Positions 39,801 to 53,200 of a DNA stretch of 64,000 nt are shown here, piece after piece (position 1 is the first letter of the stretch; each line of letters opens with the position of its first letter). The notes beneath the pieces were generated by a model. It saw nothing but the letters and a program-made list of their open reading frames with translations, had not been told where the DNA came from and made no database searches. This stretch comes from Pseudoscleropodium purum. Its lineage: Eukaryota; Streptophyta; Bryopsida; Hypnales; Brachytheciaceae. A program made the translations under genes and the position numbers. The DNA lies in the NCBI GenBank assembly GCA_963969395.1, contig OZ017800.1:16772479-16836478 (forward strand), given 5' to 3'.

Positions 39801-40324
39801 TCACCTTCAAGTAAGAGTATGCTTAAGATAAACTAGCCCATAATAAGTAAACCATCCAATGTAAACATGTAAAAGAACACTCATTACAGTCTTACGTCAA
39901 TCCATGACAAACTTTTGCTAATAAATGAGATTAGAACTTCATTAGGTTTTTTAGGGGCAAAAATCAATGCCTTGGGTGATGGTGATGGAGTTCTTAGTGA
40001 TTGCTTCAGGAACTTCTACCTTTCTAGTGTAAATTTAGTACAAGAATTAACTTTTTTATTCCTTTATGACATGGCCATGTTAGGAAATAGTGACACTACT
40101 TCAAGTGGTCAGATGATACTTATGGTGGTTTTGAAGTGGTCTAAAGACTGTTTTGGACTAATTGGACAATACACTTAAAAAATTCATTAAAAACTCGTAC
40201 TTTGTCAAAATAAAATAAAATTTTGATTGCTCTTTAAACCGTTCATGTTTGTCTTTGTATGGAATTTAAAAAAAAAAATTTCCTTAAATGTCAACAAGGC
40301 AAACTAGCCATAGACTGGTTTACC

Positions 40325-41064
40325 TTAACCCTGGAACGCCCAAGGAGCCATTTCGTGGCTTCTGGATGATTTCAGGTGGTCATAAGAAGACCTCAATAGT
40401 AGATTTTTCATCCATTTTCTTTTTCAATGACCTTGCATGTTGAGTTGCAAAAAGTGTCCAATGGAGTTTTTGGTCTATTTGATGTTTATTTCCATATAAT
40501 TGAGAAGTAATGAAAAAAAAAATTGGATGGCAAAATTTGCCATTTCAGTGTATTTTGGGAAATTGAGTAAATCTGAAATTTCTCCTTGAAAATGACTTTT
40601 TTTGAGTTTGAGTCCAGCTAATGAAATGAAGGTCTTCTACTCTAGTTTCTACTCCAATTCAAATTTTGGAAAAATTCGTAAAATTGAATATTTTATTATA
40701 ATTTGAACTTCAACTGTAATTTTTAATGAGAATTAAATGAGAATTATATAATGACACCGAAACTGAATTTACACCATGTTGTCTTTCACTGTAATGTACA
40801 CACATGGTGAAATTTTCATATTTTTTGAGATAATTTTTTATTTGATATGATTTTTTTTTCACTTTTTCTTCAAAAATTTGCATAAAAAGAAAAATTCTCA
40901 AAAAAAATTCAAAATTTTTTTGAAGTATAAAAAACATGTAGCTTCATCTCTAAAAAATAAAAATAAAAATTTTCATATACATCTACATACAAAGTGGCAA
41001 CAAACTAAGTGAGGACAATGCCGTGTGAAACCAGTGGCCATAGGTCCAGGCGTTTCAGGGTTAA
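40325..41064. mobile_element. piggyBac-like non-autonomous element (TTAA-flanked)
   Basis: TTAA occurs at both 40325-40328 and 41061-41064. Directly inside, the left end reads CCCTGGAACGCC and the complement of the right end CCCTGAAACGCC, a 12-bp terminal inverted repeat with one mismatch. TTAA target duplication plus CCC-beginning ends is the defining signature of the piggyBac superfamily. The 732-bp interior is AT-rich and has no transposase frame; the longest frame (40710-40937, -) is low-complexity. This assignment rests on the ends alone. Confidence 0.65.
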
Positions 41065-41609
41065 AATGTTTCAGAGAGTTAACTGAATAGGAATTGTACA
41101 CTTGTAAACCCCAAAGACCCTCCTGCACGTGGCCACTTCGTAGCAAACAAAAGCCCCATCCACCTGGTACTTCATCAGTTGGACTTTCTCTAAGATTCCA
41201 CATGCGGTTTGGCCCATCCTCTGTTTTCCATACGAAAATCTACAATCCCCCAAAAGCAACATGAGTGCAAATTCTTCAACACATTATTTCAAGGCTTTTT
41301 GCAATCCCCTCAAAGCCCCACATACTTTGATTACTTACTCCACCATCGCCACTCTAGTGACTCTACTACATTTTTTGAATCTGTTGTAACCAAGTTTGAA
41401 CTATCAGTTTCTCATATCTTGAACTACCAGTTCAGTTCAGTTCTTATGATAGCCTTGCAACGGAAACTCCATCCTGCATTCTTGAATCTTGCATGATTTT
41501 GAAGGAGTTTGAAGAACTTTTTGATTTTGAGTTGCGTTCCCGAATTTTGCTGTCTTTGATTGTTAATGTGCTTTTTGTGAATTGCGTGAGCGGGTGGCGA
41601 AATTTGTAA

Positions 41610-41612
<3 letters not shown>

Positions 41613-41655
<43 letters not shown>
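41613..41655. repeat. (GA)n microsatellite upstream of sorbitol dehydrogenase
   Basis: About 21 GA dinucleotides, roughly 650 bp upstream of the start codon. GA/CT tracts are common in plant promoters and 5' leaders; a regulatory role here is only a possibility. Confidence 0.9.
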
Positions 41656-41659
<4 letters not shown>

Positions 41660-42300
41660 AAGTACTTGCCGGCCAGTAGTTCACGTTCAAGAGATTGATT
41701 AGAAGGTGTTTCGTCGTCGCATTCCGAGGCGTTGTGAGAGTTTAGTGTTCAAAAGGATTTGATCGGAGACGTGACTGAGGTGCGATTTTGAAATTTGAGA
41801 TTTCTTTTTTGTTTGACTTTCATGATTTTTCTTTGACTTTCATCATTTATGGGTCTATTTGATTTCTTGCGACATCGTTATTGTGTAAAAAAATTTCGAT
41901 GCATGTGAAGAGGTCTCGGTGATTGGATTGAGCTTTTTGGCTTTGAAAGACCAATTTCAAAAGTTTCGATGGATATTGCTGTTTCGATGGGACGCCTTGT
42001 TATGCCCTGTTTTGTGAGCTTGTGAGAGGGAATTAGGGTTTGGGTTTTGGTAAAGGTTACAAGAAATTGTTCCGATTGTCAATGTGCTGGAATTTTGTGA
42101 GCAGCTATCCCTTCCAAAGAAGTTATATAGGTCAGTAAAGAGATAGGTCATTGATTTAGGTGAATTTTTTGATGAAAAAACATTCATGCGAAGTAGGAAA
42201 ATGGATCTCCATTTCTTGCAAGAGGACATGGACATGTTTGCCGCAGGCATAGACGTGGATATTTGTGGCCATATATTCGAGTGCAATGACTTGATGCTTC

Positions 42301-44377
42301 ATGGTTGTACAGATGGACACTGCCCCAAACGGAACTATCGCCATGGAGAATATGGCTGCTTGGGTCTGCGGCGTGAACGATTTGCAAGTGCAGCCTTTCA
42401 AATTACCCTCTGAATTAGGTGACACTCGTTTCTATTCTTTGTGCTTGTGAGCATGGTAATTTGGACAGTTCAAAATAGGCCTACAGTTGCGATATATGAT
42501 CAGAAGAGAAAATCTTTGTGACCTTGGTTGAAATTGCAGGCGACAACCAGGTGAAGGTGGGGATCAAAGCAGTGGGGATTTGTGGCAGCGACGTTCATTA
42601 CTGGAAAGTACGAAATCTTAATCCAGGTTTCTCGATTTTGTATTGCTTATGGTTTGTTTCATGAATAGTAAAAGTTTGTGCAGAGTCATGGCATGAAGGA
42701 TTATAGTTGGCTGATTGTTGTGTTGGGGGTTGGCTCGTGCAGCATTTACGATGCGGGGATTTTCAAGTGAAGGAGCCGATGGTCATTGGACATGAATGTG
42801 CTGGTGTTATTCAGGAAATTGGGAAGGCAGTGAAGAATGTGGCTGTGGGTGACCGTGTTGCTCTTGAGCCAGGGATTGCTTGTAACAAATGCAAGCTTTG
42901 CAAGACTGGAAGCTACAACTTGTGCACTGAAATGGAGTTTTTTGCTACTCCACCTGTCCATGGATCCCTCGCTAACTATGTACGTCTCATCTCTCAATCT
43001 CTACCATGATTTTCCATTCTCTTAATTAGACTGCCTTCTGGTGTTTCTCGATAGTGTTGCAAATCAAAAGGATTTTAAAGCAAGAGTTATTATTTGTAAG
43101 CTCTCGTAGATCTGGAATTCTTGCGTTATACGTTTGTTTGGAGACTCTTCAATGCAGATTCGGATTTTTCACATTGTACATGGTTTTTTCCCTAGAGACA
43201 ATCAGGGTGCTTTTACATCATAATTATGCAGGTGATGCCTTGGTGAAAGGACCGTCTAGGTGCTAATAGTGAAGAAGGTGAAATTTTCCCTTTACCTATA
43301 TGCCTTACCATGGAAAAGGTGATTGAAATATTTTGGTGTTGTTTTTGATGTGGCAACCTAAACAGGTGATTCATCCAGCGGACTTGTGTTTCAAGCTTCC
43401 CGAGAACGTATCGCTTGAGGAGGGAGCCATGTGTGAGCCTCTGAGTGTGGGTGTGCACGCATGCCAACGTGCCAGCGTTGGTCCCAATACGAAAATTCTA
43501 ATCCTAGGAGCAGGACCAATAGGCCTAGTAACATTATTGACTGCACACGCTTTTGGAAGCCCTAGGGTTGTCATAGCAGATATCTCCGCAGAACGTTTGA
43601 AGGTCGCTGAGGAGCTTGGTGCAAACGCTACTGTGGTGCTCTCCACAAACGATGATGTAAGTGCTTATATTGATTCATGGAGCAATTCCCATAAAACTAT
43701 GTTCTCGTCGTTTGCAAGTTATTTAAATTTGTAATACTTCGTGAAGGTGTTTCCAATCTTTTGATAGAGAGATAGAGCTTGTTGAAATGAGTTTGACGGA
43801 ACTACTGATAGTTTTGATTCTCGACGCTTTTTTATCAGGATGTGGAGTCCGAGGTGCTGACTTTGCAGAAAGCTATGGGGGGAGACATTGATGTTTCTAT
43901 TGATTGCGTGGGGATGACGAAAAGTATGAGGACTGCATTGAAAGCAACTCGATCTGGAGGACGTGTTTGTCTTGTCGGCATGGGCCATATTGAAATGCAA
44001 CTCCCCCTTGCACCTGCAGCGCAACGGTACGAACAACCATGTTTTTCACTCTTGATTCTCATGCTTTTTTTCTTTCTTTTTTCTTATTCCATTTGGGTCC
44101 TATCATGCATGCTTCAATCCATTTACAAGATAAATTCAGTTCCATATTTAATTCTCTCAATGCTTGCTGTGAAATTTATAACAGGGAGGTGGACATCCTT
44201 GGGGTGTTTCGATATCGCAATACATATCCATTGTGCTTGGACTTGCTCAGCAGTGGACGTGTTGATGTGAAGCCCCTGATCACACATCGATTTGGGTTCA
44301 ACCAAAAGGATGTGGTGAGTGCTTTTGAGACCAGTGCCAAAGGAGGAAGTGCTATCAAGGTCATGTTCAACCTTTAA
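42301..44377 (+). CDS. SDH: sorbitol (polyol) dehydrogenase, zinc-dependent
   Basis: NAD-dependent oxidation of sorbitol and related polyols to ketoses in the cytosol; medium-chain zinc dehydrogenase family. Exons: 42313(or 42301)-42418, 42540-42607, 42743-42979, 43366-43656, 43839-44026, 44185-44377. From 42313 they total 1,083 bases, 360 residues, the usual plant SDH length, with all phases continuous. Catalytic zinc ligands are Cys in GICGSDVHYW and the His-Glu pair in VIGHECAG. The structural-zinc cysteines are spaced as CNKCKLC...C. The Rossmann motif is GAGPIG, with an Asp in VVIADIS favouring NAD over NADP. The ending GGSAIKVMFNL is typical. Three in-frame ATGs (42301, 42313, 42340) follow an in-frame stop; the 42340 one has the best context (GCCATGG) and would give a shorter N-terminus. 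A 5'-UTR intron from about 41779 to 42312 is possible. Confidence 0.95.
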
Positions 44378-47300
44378 TTGGCACGAGAAGCCCAGTTTGA
44401 ACGCATTTATGTATTGAACATCTCTTGTTTACTTCTACGGCATGTTTCGTTGACGCTTTTTACTTTCCCAAATAGTGTTTCCTTATGATCAATGAATATG
44501 TTTTGAATATTATGGCTTTTCAAACTGCACAGGATGCTGGTGTAAACATGTATTTCTCTCGTCGGCTTTGTTAACGGGTTCTTTTTACTCTTGAATATGA
44601 AATAAGAATGAACGTGGATTGTTATTGACGAGTCTGCTTCTGGACGTGATTTCATATTTCTGTACACATCTTAACTTGGTCAGAATCAAATGCTTGAATT
44701 CTGACTAAGATGTGTAGAGAAATGTTTGTAGCTCGTCAAACACCCAATGATTCATAGACTCAACAAACCACACAAAGGATATTATTATGAGCACGAGTAG
44801 TACCGAGAGTTTCTAAGAGATTCCACTTTTACTTCTTATTAATAATGACAATAAGATCAATGTATTGCTATTTCAATAATCTTTGAATTCACAAAATCAA
44901 GGATGTTGTGAATCAACTTCATTGATTTATGAAAATATGACAATATGACAATACATGTAGAAGTTGCCCAATGAAATGTGTGTATTACATAATTGTTGCT
45001 TAGGGTAGTACCTTAAGTAAAATTCTTATTTATATATTGTTAAACAATGCCAGAAAGGATCCCTTTACATTCCCAAGGTGTGGATTGCAAAGGACAAGCA
45101 ATTTTCAACTCCATTAGGCTACTTGCCATAGTGGGGAGCATTGAACCAATCCTAGACTTAGAACCTAACTTAATTGGATCTACATATATCTTGTGAAGGT
45201 ATGCTTGGTGGGATCCTAGGGGTGAGATTTCATAGTACTATTTATGTTCAGGATATTTCAAAAGCTATGTATATACTATTGCATTTAAAAAAAAATATTC
45301 TCATAATTTTGATAAACATTTTGAATATTTAAAAAATATAATTCTAACTTTTTAAGAATTTGTGAATATTAAGGGTTTTAAATTTCTATAATTTTTAAAC
45401 AAAACAAAAAATAAGAATATATTTGGTTTCACTTGCACTTATCTATCCTATTGTAGTGTTTGCAATACTAATTTACTAAAGTCATAGTACTTTAAATAAA
45501 TGCAAGGTAAAATTCTATTTTATTAAACTAAAATTCCAAAATAATATCAATTTTATAATGACATCAATTTTACACCTTCACTAATAAGATAAATCAAGAT
45601 GTGCAATTTTAGAGCATGTCATTAGATTTGGTTAATCCCTAAGCCATTTTAAAATTCATATGTTTGGATGATGAACAAAGTGTATTAGAACAATGTTTAA
45701 TCCAAATTACTATTTGAATTTTTAAGCAACAATTTTTCATCATCACCAAATTGTTGAAATTGAAGTAAATTATATAATTGAACAAAGACATAAACTTAAA
45801 TATGCAAAATTTCAAAAATGATTCCAAAATTATAGGAATCTAATTTTAATTGACTTTTTGCTCCATTCCACTCATCATTCATCAATACACTATTTACAAA
45901 AAACATTTACTACATACAATTGCAAGACTAGAAATTAGAATGCTTGCCAAATATAAGTTAGTCTACTCTAAAAGCAATTGTACTTTAAAAGCAATCATGA
46001 TAGAGGGATACATTTTGCTTTCTTCAATATACTAGCAATGTATATTTCTAGAAGTAGTTGCTTTTAGTAACCACTGCATTTCAACTTCAAATTTTTTTAA
46101 CTAATTCCACAAAGGTCCAAAAAAATATGAAATGACTAGTGTTTGATTCTAATTCTATTTTTCTTCCTACAAAAATTTACTGAAAATTGTTTCAAAGAGT
46201 TTTTGTTTTTATTTTCTTAAACATACGACCTTTGAAGGCCACAGTTAGGACAAACTTGACATAGCGATGGATTACCATGAACCTAATCCTTGTTTGAAGG
46301 ACTTTAGCTTCCCTAAAAAGGCAATCAACTCTTAAATGGTCACTTGAAGACCAGACTAAGGTAGGAGGTCTTGAAATGGTACAGGTTCTAAAATGGCCCA
46401 CCTCTTAAATGTACACATTTTGTACATGCTGTTTTTTCTTAGCCTTCATCAATGTACAATGCACATTTTAGAGGGTGAGCCATTTTAGAGCCTTGTGCCA
46501 TTGAGCATGGTTCCTATATGGGTACCCAAAAGGATTGTCTTATGAAAATATTGTCATTTTGAAACTCATTCAATGAGTTTTAAAAATTACATTTTTTCAC
46601 TTTATATGAATTTAATGACAAGTTCATGAGTAAGTTATATTACTCTATCCAAAATACTCTTAAGCAAGAAAATTTGAGTAATTTTGGTATTCTTTTTTAT
46701 TCTTTTGTTCCTCAAAAGGAATATTGTCTTAGATCTACATTTGAAACAAAAGGAACAATCCAAAATACCAGTTTATAGCAAAATAGAATATGAAATGTAG
46801 CTAAAGCAATGTTTGAATCATATCTATATTTAATTTTAACTCTATTTTATATTTGATGAATTTATATATTTCCTTATTTATGAGAACCTTCAAAAATCAC
46901 ATAATTTTACACAATTTAAAAGGGATATGATTTCACAACATTTTTGTCCTAAAAAAAAATGATATACATGAATACAAATTGAATAAGGTGACCAACTATT
47001 TTTTTTTATTCAAAAATCTTAAATGCATAGTAAATTCATTATTCTAATGTAACTAGGTGTTGAATATGATAAATTAGAAAAAAAATTCAATTTTTGAATT
47101 TGACCTATATAACACATAATTGTTATATACTAACATAATGTTTCTAACACCATGTAGTTTTTATAATTTTCCAATATTTTATTCATTTCTGGAAGGACAT
47201 TTTTCTAAAGTTTGGAGATTGTGGGAAAGAATACCCCAATCAAAACCATGCCCCATTTCAACTTCAAAGTTTTATAACTAAATCCACAAAGCTCCAAAAA

Positions 47301-48386
47301 ATATGAAACGACTTGAATTACATGTGGATTCTATTTGTCTTTCAAGGAAAATTTACTGAAAAATATTTCAAGATGTTTCACCTCCTCAAAATTCAGTTCA
47401 AGCCCTTAGATGGTCCATTTCAGGACCTCCTACCTTACGGCTTAGATCAAAATTTTCTCCTACGGTGAGTCGATTTGGCCGTGTGGGGGGCGGCGAACCG
47501 GCGATGCCCTCATCAGGCATGGAAAGGGATAAGCCATACAGAGCATCTAGTAAGAATAATCCTAACCGCTTGCACTCCAAACACAAGCCTACCTGAGAAT
47601 ATTGACTCTCACTAAGAAGGAAGATTCTTCATCGCATATCCTTCACAACATCCCAAGTGCCGAAAGAACATTCTCCAAGATCCTCCCTTCCATTCCATTC
47701 CTCTTATCATTCTTCCATTATAACTGCTTTGTTTTAGCAACCGAAAACCTGTAAGAATCACAGTTTTGAAGCTTTGAGACTTGCCTAGACTTTGCTAATT
47801 CATGGATCTCTTGATTCCAGCAACAGACGCAGTTTCTTATAAAGCTTGTTACTGCATTTGGACGTCCTCTTAAGCTCTCGATTGAACTGGGAAATCAATT
47901 CTCTAGCTTGGGAATTGAATGATAGTAATCTGTCGTGCTTGTTTCAGCTTGTGTGAGTCAGAGACTCAGAGATTGTTCTGTAGTTTGTGTGCCAGTTTGA
48001 ATTGAATTTGATGAGCCCAGGGATCGACTACAAGCTTTGGATTCGCGGGACGTAGTCAGTGAGTGGATTTCCGGAAACAGTATTGCACTGGAAACATTTG
48101 GAAGTCCTCGACGCTAGAATTGGGAATTTGCTAGCTGAGTATTCAATACTATTTGAAATCGGTCGCGCGCGCATGTTTGTGATTAGAAACTGAGTTTTTC
48201 GGTTAATTAGTTTTCACATTACGGCTGTATGAGAAAAGTGTGACAAGCTTTGGATTAGTATAGTGAGTGGAGTTTTGGATTTTTGGAGTTATGGCTTTCG
48301 TAAGTGGAAGCCTCAAGGTTGTGGATTTGTAGCGGGATTATTTGAGAGGTTGAAATTTTGAGGCATCATAATTTCTTTCGTTGGGG
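44378..48386. other. AT-rich spacer with dispersed repeats
   Basis: No gene recognised. It contains two of three copies of a ~110-bp dispersed repeat (46085-46200 and 47265-47375; the third is at 59400-59520) sharing AAAGGTCCAAAAAAATATGAAA-like and TTTACTGAAAA-like phrases. A small foldback lies at 46384-46492. A stretch at 46340-46400 recurs inverted at about 47400-47460 (TAAGGTAGGAGGTC). From about 47900 the base composition becomes less AT-rich, fitting the leader or promoter of the next plus-strand gene. Confidence 0.5.
46384..46492. repeat. small foldback
   Basis: GGTTCTAAAATGGCCCACC on the left pairs with the complement of GAGGGTGAGCCATTTTAGAGCC on the right. The arms are about 42 bp, around a ~20-bp loop. 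Probably a MITE remnant. Confidence 0.6.
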
Positions 48387-48948
48387 ATGATGACTGCTGG
48401 GCAATTCTTTCTGTATCTTTTGATAATTATTATACTTAAGGAGAGCTTGGCGAGTGCGGCGAACTCCCCGGATTTGGAGCAGCCGCCATCGACAATCAGC
48501 TGCTGTGACAGTGTTTCAACTTCTGAATTATTGCACACCGAAGACGGCTCGTCCAAAGGTATGCGTACTATGCTCAATTTTTTTCGGTTAATGACCAGAT
48601 GGTTAATTATACGGCGAGCCTCACAATTGTGACTCAATGCTTGTCGTCCTTGAGCTCCAGATTTTGCACAAAAAGAATTTAGATTCTTGTTTTCAAACGA
48701 GTTGACGCAGCTCATCCGCAAGCTCAGGTGGTTGGTGTTGGTAGTATTTGGACAGGAAGTGTCGAAGGAAAATTTCTCTAAACTCCTGTTGCTTTTCTTG
48801 TGCAGAGAACATCGGAGCTACACATGGGTTTCTCCTTCAAGCGCAACCAGACTCTAGATTTTTCAGAGGACAATTAGATTGTGTGGCACTAAGTGAAAAC
48901 TTCAGAGTTTCAAGTGTGGGACAACATGTTGAGCATTCCACACGATGA
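48387..48948 (+). CDS. possible small secreted protein, unknown function
   Basis: Two exons, 48387-48558 and 48806-48948, join in frame at a good donor (CCAAAG|GTATGC) and a good acceptor (TTTTCTTGTGCAG) to give 104 residues. The first 23 or so residues (MMTAGQFFLYLLIIIILK, then ESLASA) form a clear signal peptide or membrane anchor with a likely cleavage after ASA. The mature part has only three cysteines (two adjacent, CC, and a later DCVAL) and no motif I recognise. It could instead be the 5' part of a larger gene whose later exons I could not link, or a decayed gene. The nearest neighbour, LPA1-like, is convergent. Confidence 0.35.
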
Positions 48949-50257
48949 AATGCATAGCTGAAAACTCTATTGTATTAGTGGAAATTGCCCAAGATTGTCT
49001 TGGGTGAATATTAGACATTTCGATAGGCGCTACTACAACATACAGGAATAAAAGACAGGAATCTGCTTTCGGACATGGAAATTGATACTATGTCGCATTG
49101 CAGTTGGTTCATGTAAGGTGGGTACTCCTCAAACCACCACTTTTTACTGCTGAGCCTATTTGCTATTCTTAGACTGGTTAGATTTTCATATGTTTTTGTT
49201 GGCAAGTGAAAGGAGGTTCCAACACACCAGAGAACATGACATGTGGATACTGTATGCAAAAGTTATTAAGGAACAAAGCTTGATGGCAAATTTCGTTAAA
49301 ATGGCAGTATTCCATATGCCATTTGCACACCTTCACATATAGGCCAAGTATACATAGCTAACATCTAAGTCTCTTTTAGATTTCAGAAATCTATGATTAA
49401 CATAGATATTCGACCAAGCAATCTAAAAAATCTAGGAATAATGTAGATTTCAAATATCTAGGAGGCATGCAGATTTCAAAAATGTAGTACTGGTATAGAT
49501 TCTAGTACAGAAAAAATGGTTCAAATTGCAGTCTAAACTGCTGAAAGTGACAAATTAACAAAATACCACCATTTTAATGAAATTCATCATTTTGGTTCTA
49601 AAAGCGTTTCTTCCACATAGGTACAAAACTGACTTTGGAGATGTACATATAGTGTAGATGGCGGTTTAAGGTCAGTGGCACATTTGGGTGTACCTATCTT
49701 ATCTCCAAAATGTCACATAAGGAGCTCTATTTCATCACATTCTGTCAGAATTTTTTTGGTTGCTGCCACAGTACTGAGCAGCGACTTCATTTAAAACAAG
49801 AAATCAAGAATCCCAGAGAGAAAATTCCATTTTTTAAGGTGAGGTGACACAAAGCACTTAACCCAGATACGAAAGTCCAATTGAAAAACTCAGTGCATTT
49901 TCAAGAAACTGTGACATTTAAGGGTCAAAGGAGGAAATCTCTGGGTTATAAAAAGTTATGGTTACATGTTAAAAATGGTCACATGGTTGGACAGATTCTG
50001 GAATTCCTGAAAACCACGCTGTTGGTCAGACTATGCACACTGCAATTTTATCATTATCATGTCGACAATCAGCTCGCATTTATGAACATCAAGTTATTGC
50101 TGATGAAACACAATGTAACCTGCTATACACCAAAATAAATTGATATCTTAGAACATAGTACTAATCAACTAGTCCGCATAAATTGAAATCTTTCACTTGG
50201 CACTGAAGAAAAAAGAACCCTCCATAAATAAAAAGAAGAATGTGTCTACAAAGTGAA

Positions 50258-53200
50258 TTAAGAGCCAGCACGAGTACTGGGTGCTGTAGATCCTTGCTCA
50301 ATACACTGCACAGGCACACAATAAAACATACATTTAATTTAGGGTAAGTAAACGAAACAACGTCCCCTGCCCCCACGTGCATCCCTTCTTGACATATTTT
50401 CTAGATTTCTGAGCTAAAATGTTACACTTGTGTAGATGGGAGACACAATTTCAAGTCTGAAGAACGTTGTGAAGGAAACCAAATCACTGGCAAAGGTCGA
50501 GACATTTTCTAAGCACTAAGGTAACTACACCATAATGCCAAGTCTAGTTTTCAAGGCAGATTTGTCACCATTCCATTGGATGGTCAAAAAAGCATTATAA
50601 CTCACTCATAAAGCAGACCCTAAGATTTGTGGAAAGTACAGATATGGACGTTTGTAATGAACTATAAGATTTGGCATTATGTCCCATGAATTTCAAGGTA
50701 GATTTGTTGCCATTCCATTGGATAGGCAGAAAAACATTGTAACTCATAATGTAGACCCTCTTTCTACACCCTTAGATTTGTGAAAAGTATAGATACGGAT
50801 GTTTGTGATGACCTATTAGACTTGGCATTATGTCCCATAAATTCTCTCTTGAGCATTATCTAGTACAATAAATCAAGGTCATCAAAGAGTTTACCTCCAA
50901 GAGATAACTGTGCATCCAGTCCAATGTTTGCGGGAATGTTGTAGCGGATAGATTCACCACGGTCATTCCCTAAAATAGCAATCAAATCACATAATTTACA
51001 CAACATTACTACACGTGAGCACACATATAAAACAAGCTGGGAGATCAATCTCCAAGTCGTGCACAGGCTTAAGCAACAAGCTTAAAAAATTTGAACCAAC
51101 ATCTTATGAAATGACAAGCTCAAAACAATCCGTGTATTTATGACACCTTGAGATGCATTTGAGGAAGGAAGTGTCTAAGGTAGTTAGAAACCTTGTTATC
51201 ACAAATGTTTTCTGCATTTCACATACAGAAAAAAACGTCCTTTGCACCAATCCATGGGTTGCATCAATCTGTGCAATCTGAGGTAGCTCTACATCTGTAA
51301 TGTGCTTAGTATCAAAAATACATCCAAACTTGAAAAGCTTACGGAGATTTATACCTGAGATTCAAATGAGCAGAGATAATCTTGAACCGTTTGGAGGCGT
51401 TTAATCAAAGCATCTTTGTTCTGCACAAAGTTGATCAAGTCATGAGCACAGAAAAAAAGTAAACACGAAAATAAAACACACAAGTTAACATTCCCTGCCG
51501 AATAGTTAATTAAAGTTGGCAAATGTGATTCGGCACAACGTCTAAAGGAAAAAATCTCTTGGTCATAGAAAGTGAAATAAATTACCTCCTGAGAGACAAC
51601 TTTTCCAGTCTCAAGTGCACGATTGGCAATCCACTCCTCCAGTAGAGTCTGGAATTCACACAAAAAAAACATGTTTCTTAATGATTCTAAAGAAAGGAAT
51701 AAGCTACTTACAAACCTCGAAATAATTGTTCAGTCTGTTCACTTGCAGAAAGAAATAAAAGTTGCATTCAACCTCCTTTGATTCATATTTTTCGGACTCT
51801 TGTGGAAATTGTTATAAATTTTTGAAGATGGAATGATATTGGGCTCTACAAGCGTCCCGACCCTGAAATAGTCATCGCCTTGACATTGAAAATCCCAACA
51901 TCTACCTCCATGTTAAAGGCGTATCAAAATGGGGCAATTAAAAACTTGACCTGATATCACCCTGGTTGTAATAGTCCTTGGGGTTTATTTATTTATCTGT
52001 GTGATAGTCAAGGAAGTTTCACGCATAATTGTCAGCTTCTTTTTTATGATACTTTGAATAGCAATTAAATTTTAAAAATTTATGTTCATTCTTAAAAATT
52101 TATGTTGTGATTTCAAAGAAAAAAATTCTACTCAGTATCGAATACCTGATGATCAACATCAGCCATCTTGAGCACAACAGGCACAATAATGCACTTCGGT
52201 GGAGTCCACTTTGCAGGTGTTTCCTCTTTATTTGCAACAGCTTCACCAGCAGACCCTGCACTCATACAAAATAAATAAAATAACAATGTAAGAAGATTGC
52301 CGGCTCTCGTACAGTTGCCCAAATAAAGCAAAACGATTCATTTTTATTTTAAAATAAAGTGGAAGTCAAAAGTAGGGACCCAAGCCTAATATTCCACCCT
52401 AACAGACAAACAGAAAAGACCCAATCCTGATATGCCTCCGTGACAAAATATTCCAAGTGCCACAGAGGGTGCAATACCACTCTCAGCCATTGCCAGCATG
52501 GCAGAAGTTACTTGCAAATTTAGCTAGTACTGGATTGAATTAATTATGTACAAAACTTATCATAATAGACGCATTATTAGTGGCATTAAAAAACCATTCA
52601 AAAGCTTCCTATCCATAGTTGAAAGTGGACATATAGAGTTGGAGTTCAGAATCAGTTTTTTACCATCCTTGGCAACTCCTGTAACAGCTGCAGTACCCCC
52701 GGATGAAGGTAAGGCCTTCATTTGCACTGCACCACTTCCGAAGCCTCCACTTTCTTCGTTCATAAGATAGATAGCTGGGTCCAAATGAAGACCCTGATCC
52801 CCAAGAAACACCATACTCATCAGAACACCAAGCAAAATTCACTGGAAAACGGAACTAAAACAGTAATAATTCATTTTAAAGTACTTTAACATTGATCAAT
52901 CTTTGTGTGTACATACAACTTAATAACAGTTTTATTGAACAAAACAAGAAAAAATTGAGGTAATTTTACAGACGCACTTAAAAAATGGAATAACACAGAA
53001 AATTCCATTTTGTGTCCATCACTCTATGGAGTAGAACACATAAGAGCCTCAATGAGATTGGAATCATAGTCATCTGTCTTTGTACAATAAACAGTTTGCA
53101 AAGTACCATAAAAGGGTACACAAGATTCTAAAAATAATCATTTTCACAAACGTATTACTTCAATCTGTAACACAGGAAGAAAGCTGACAGGAATGTTTAC

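Noticed and set aside
47398..47586. 62-residue minus-strand frame (LDALYGLSLSMPDEGIAG)
   Set aside because: Looked briefly like retroelement coding sequence, but too short, with no flanking motifs or terminal repeats to support it.
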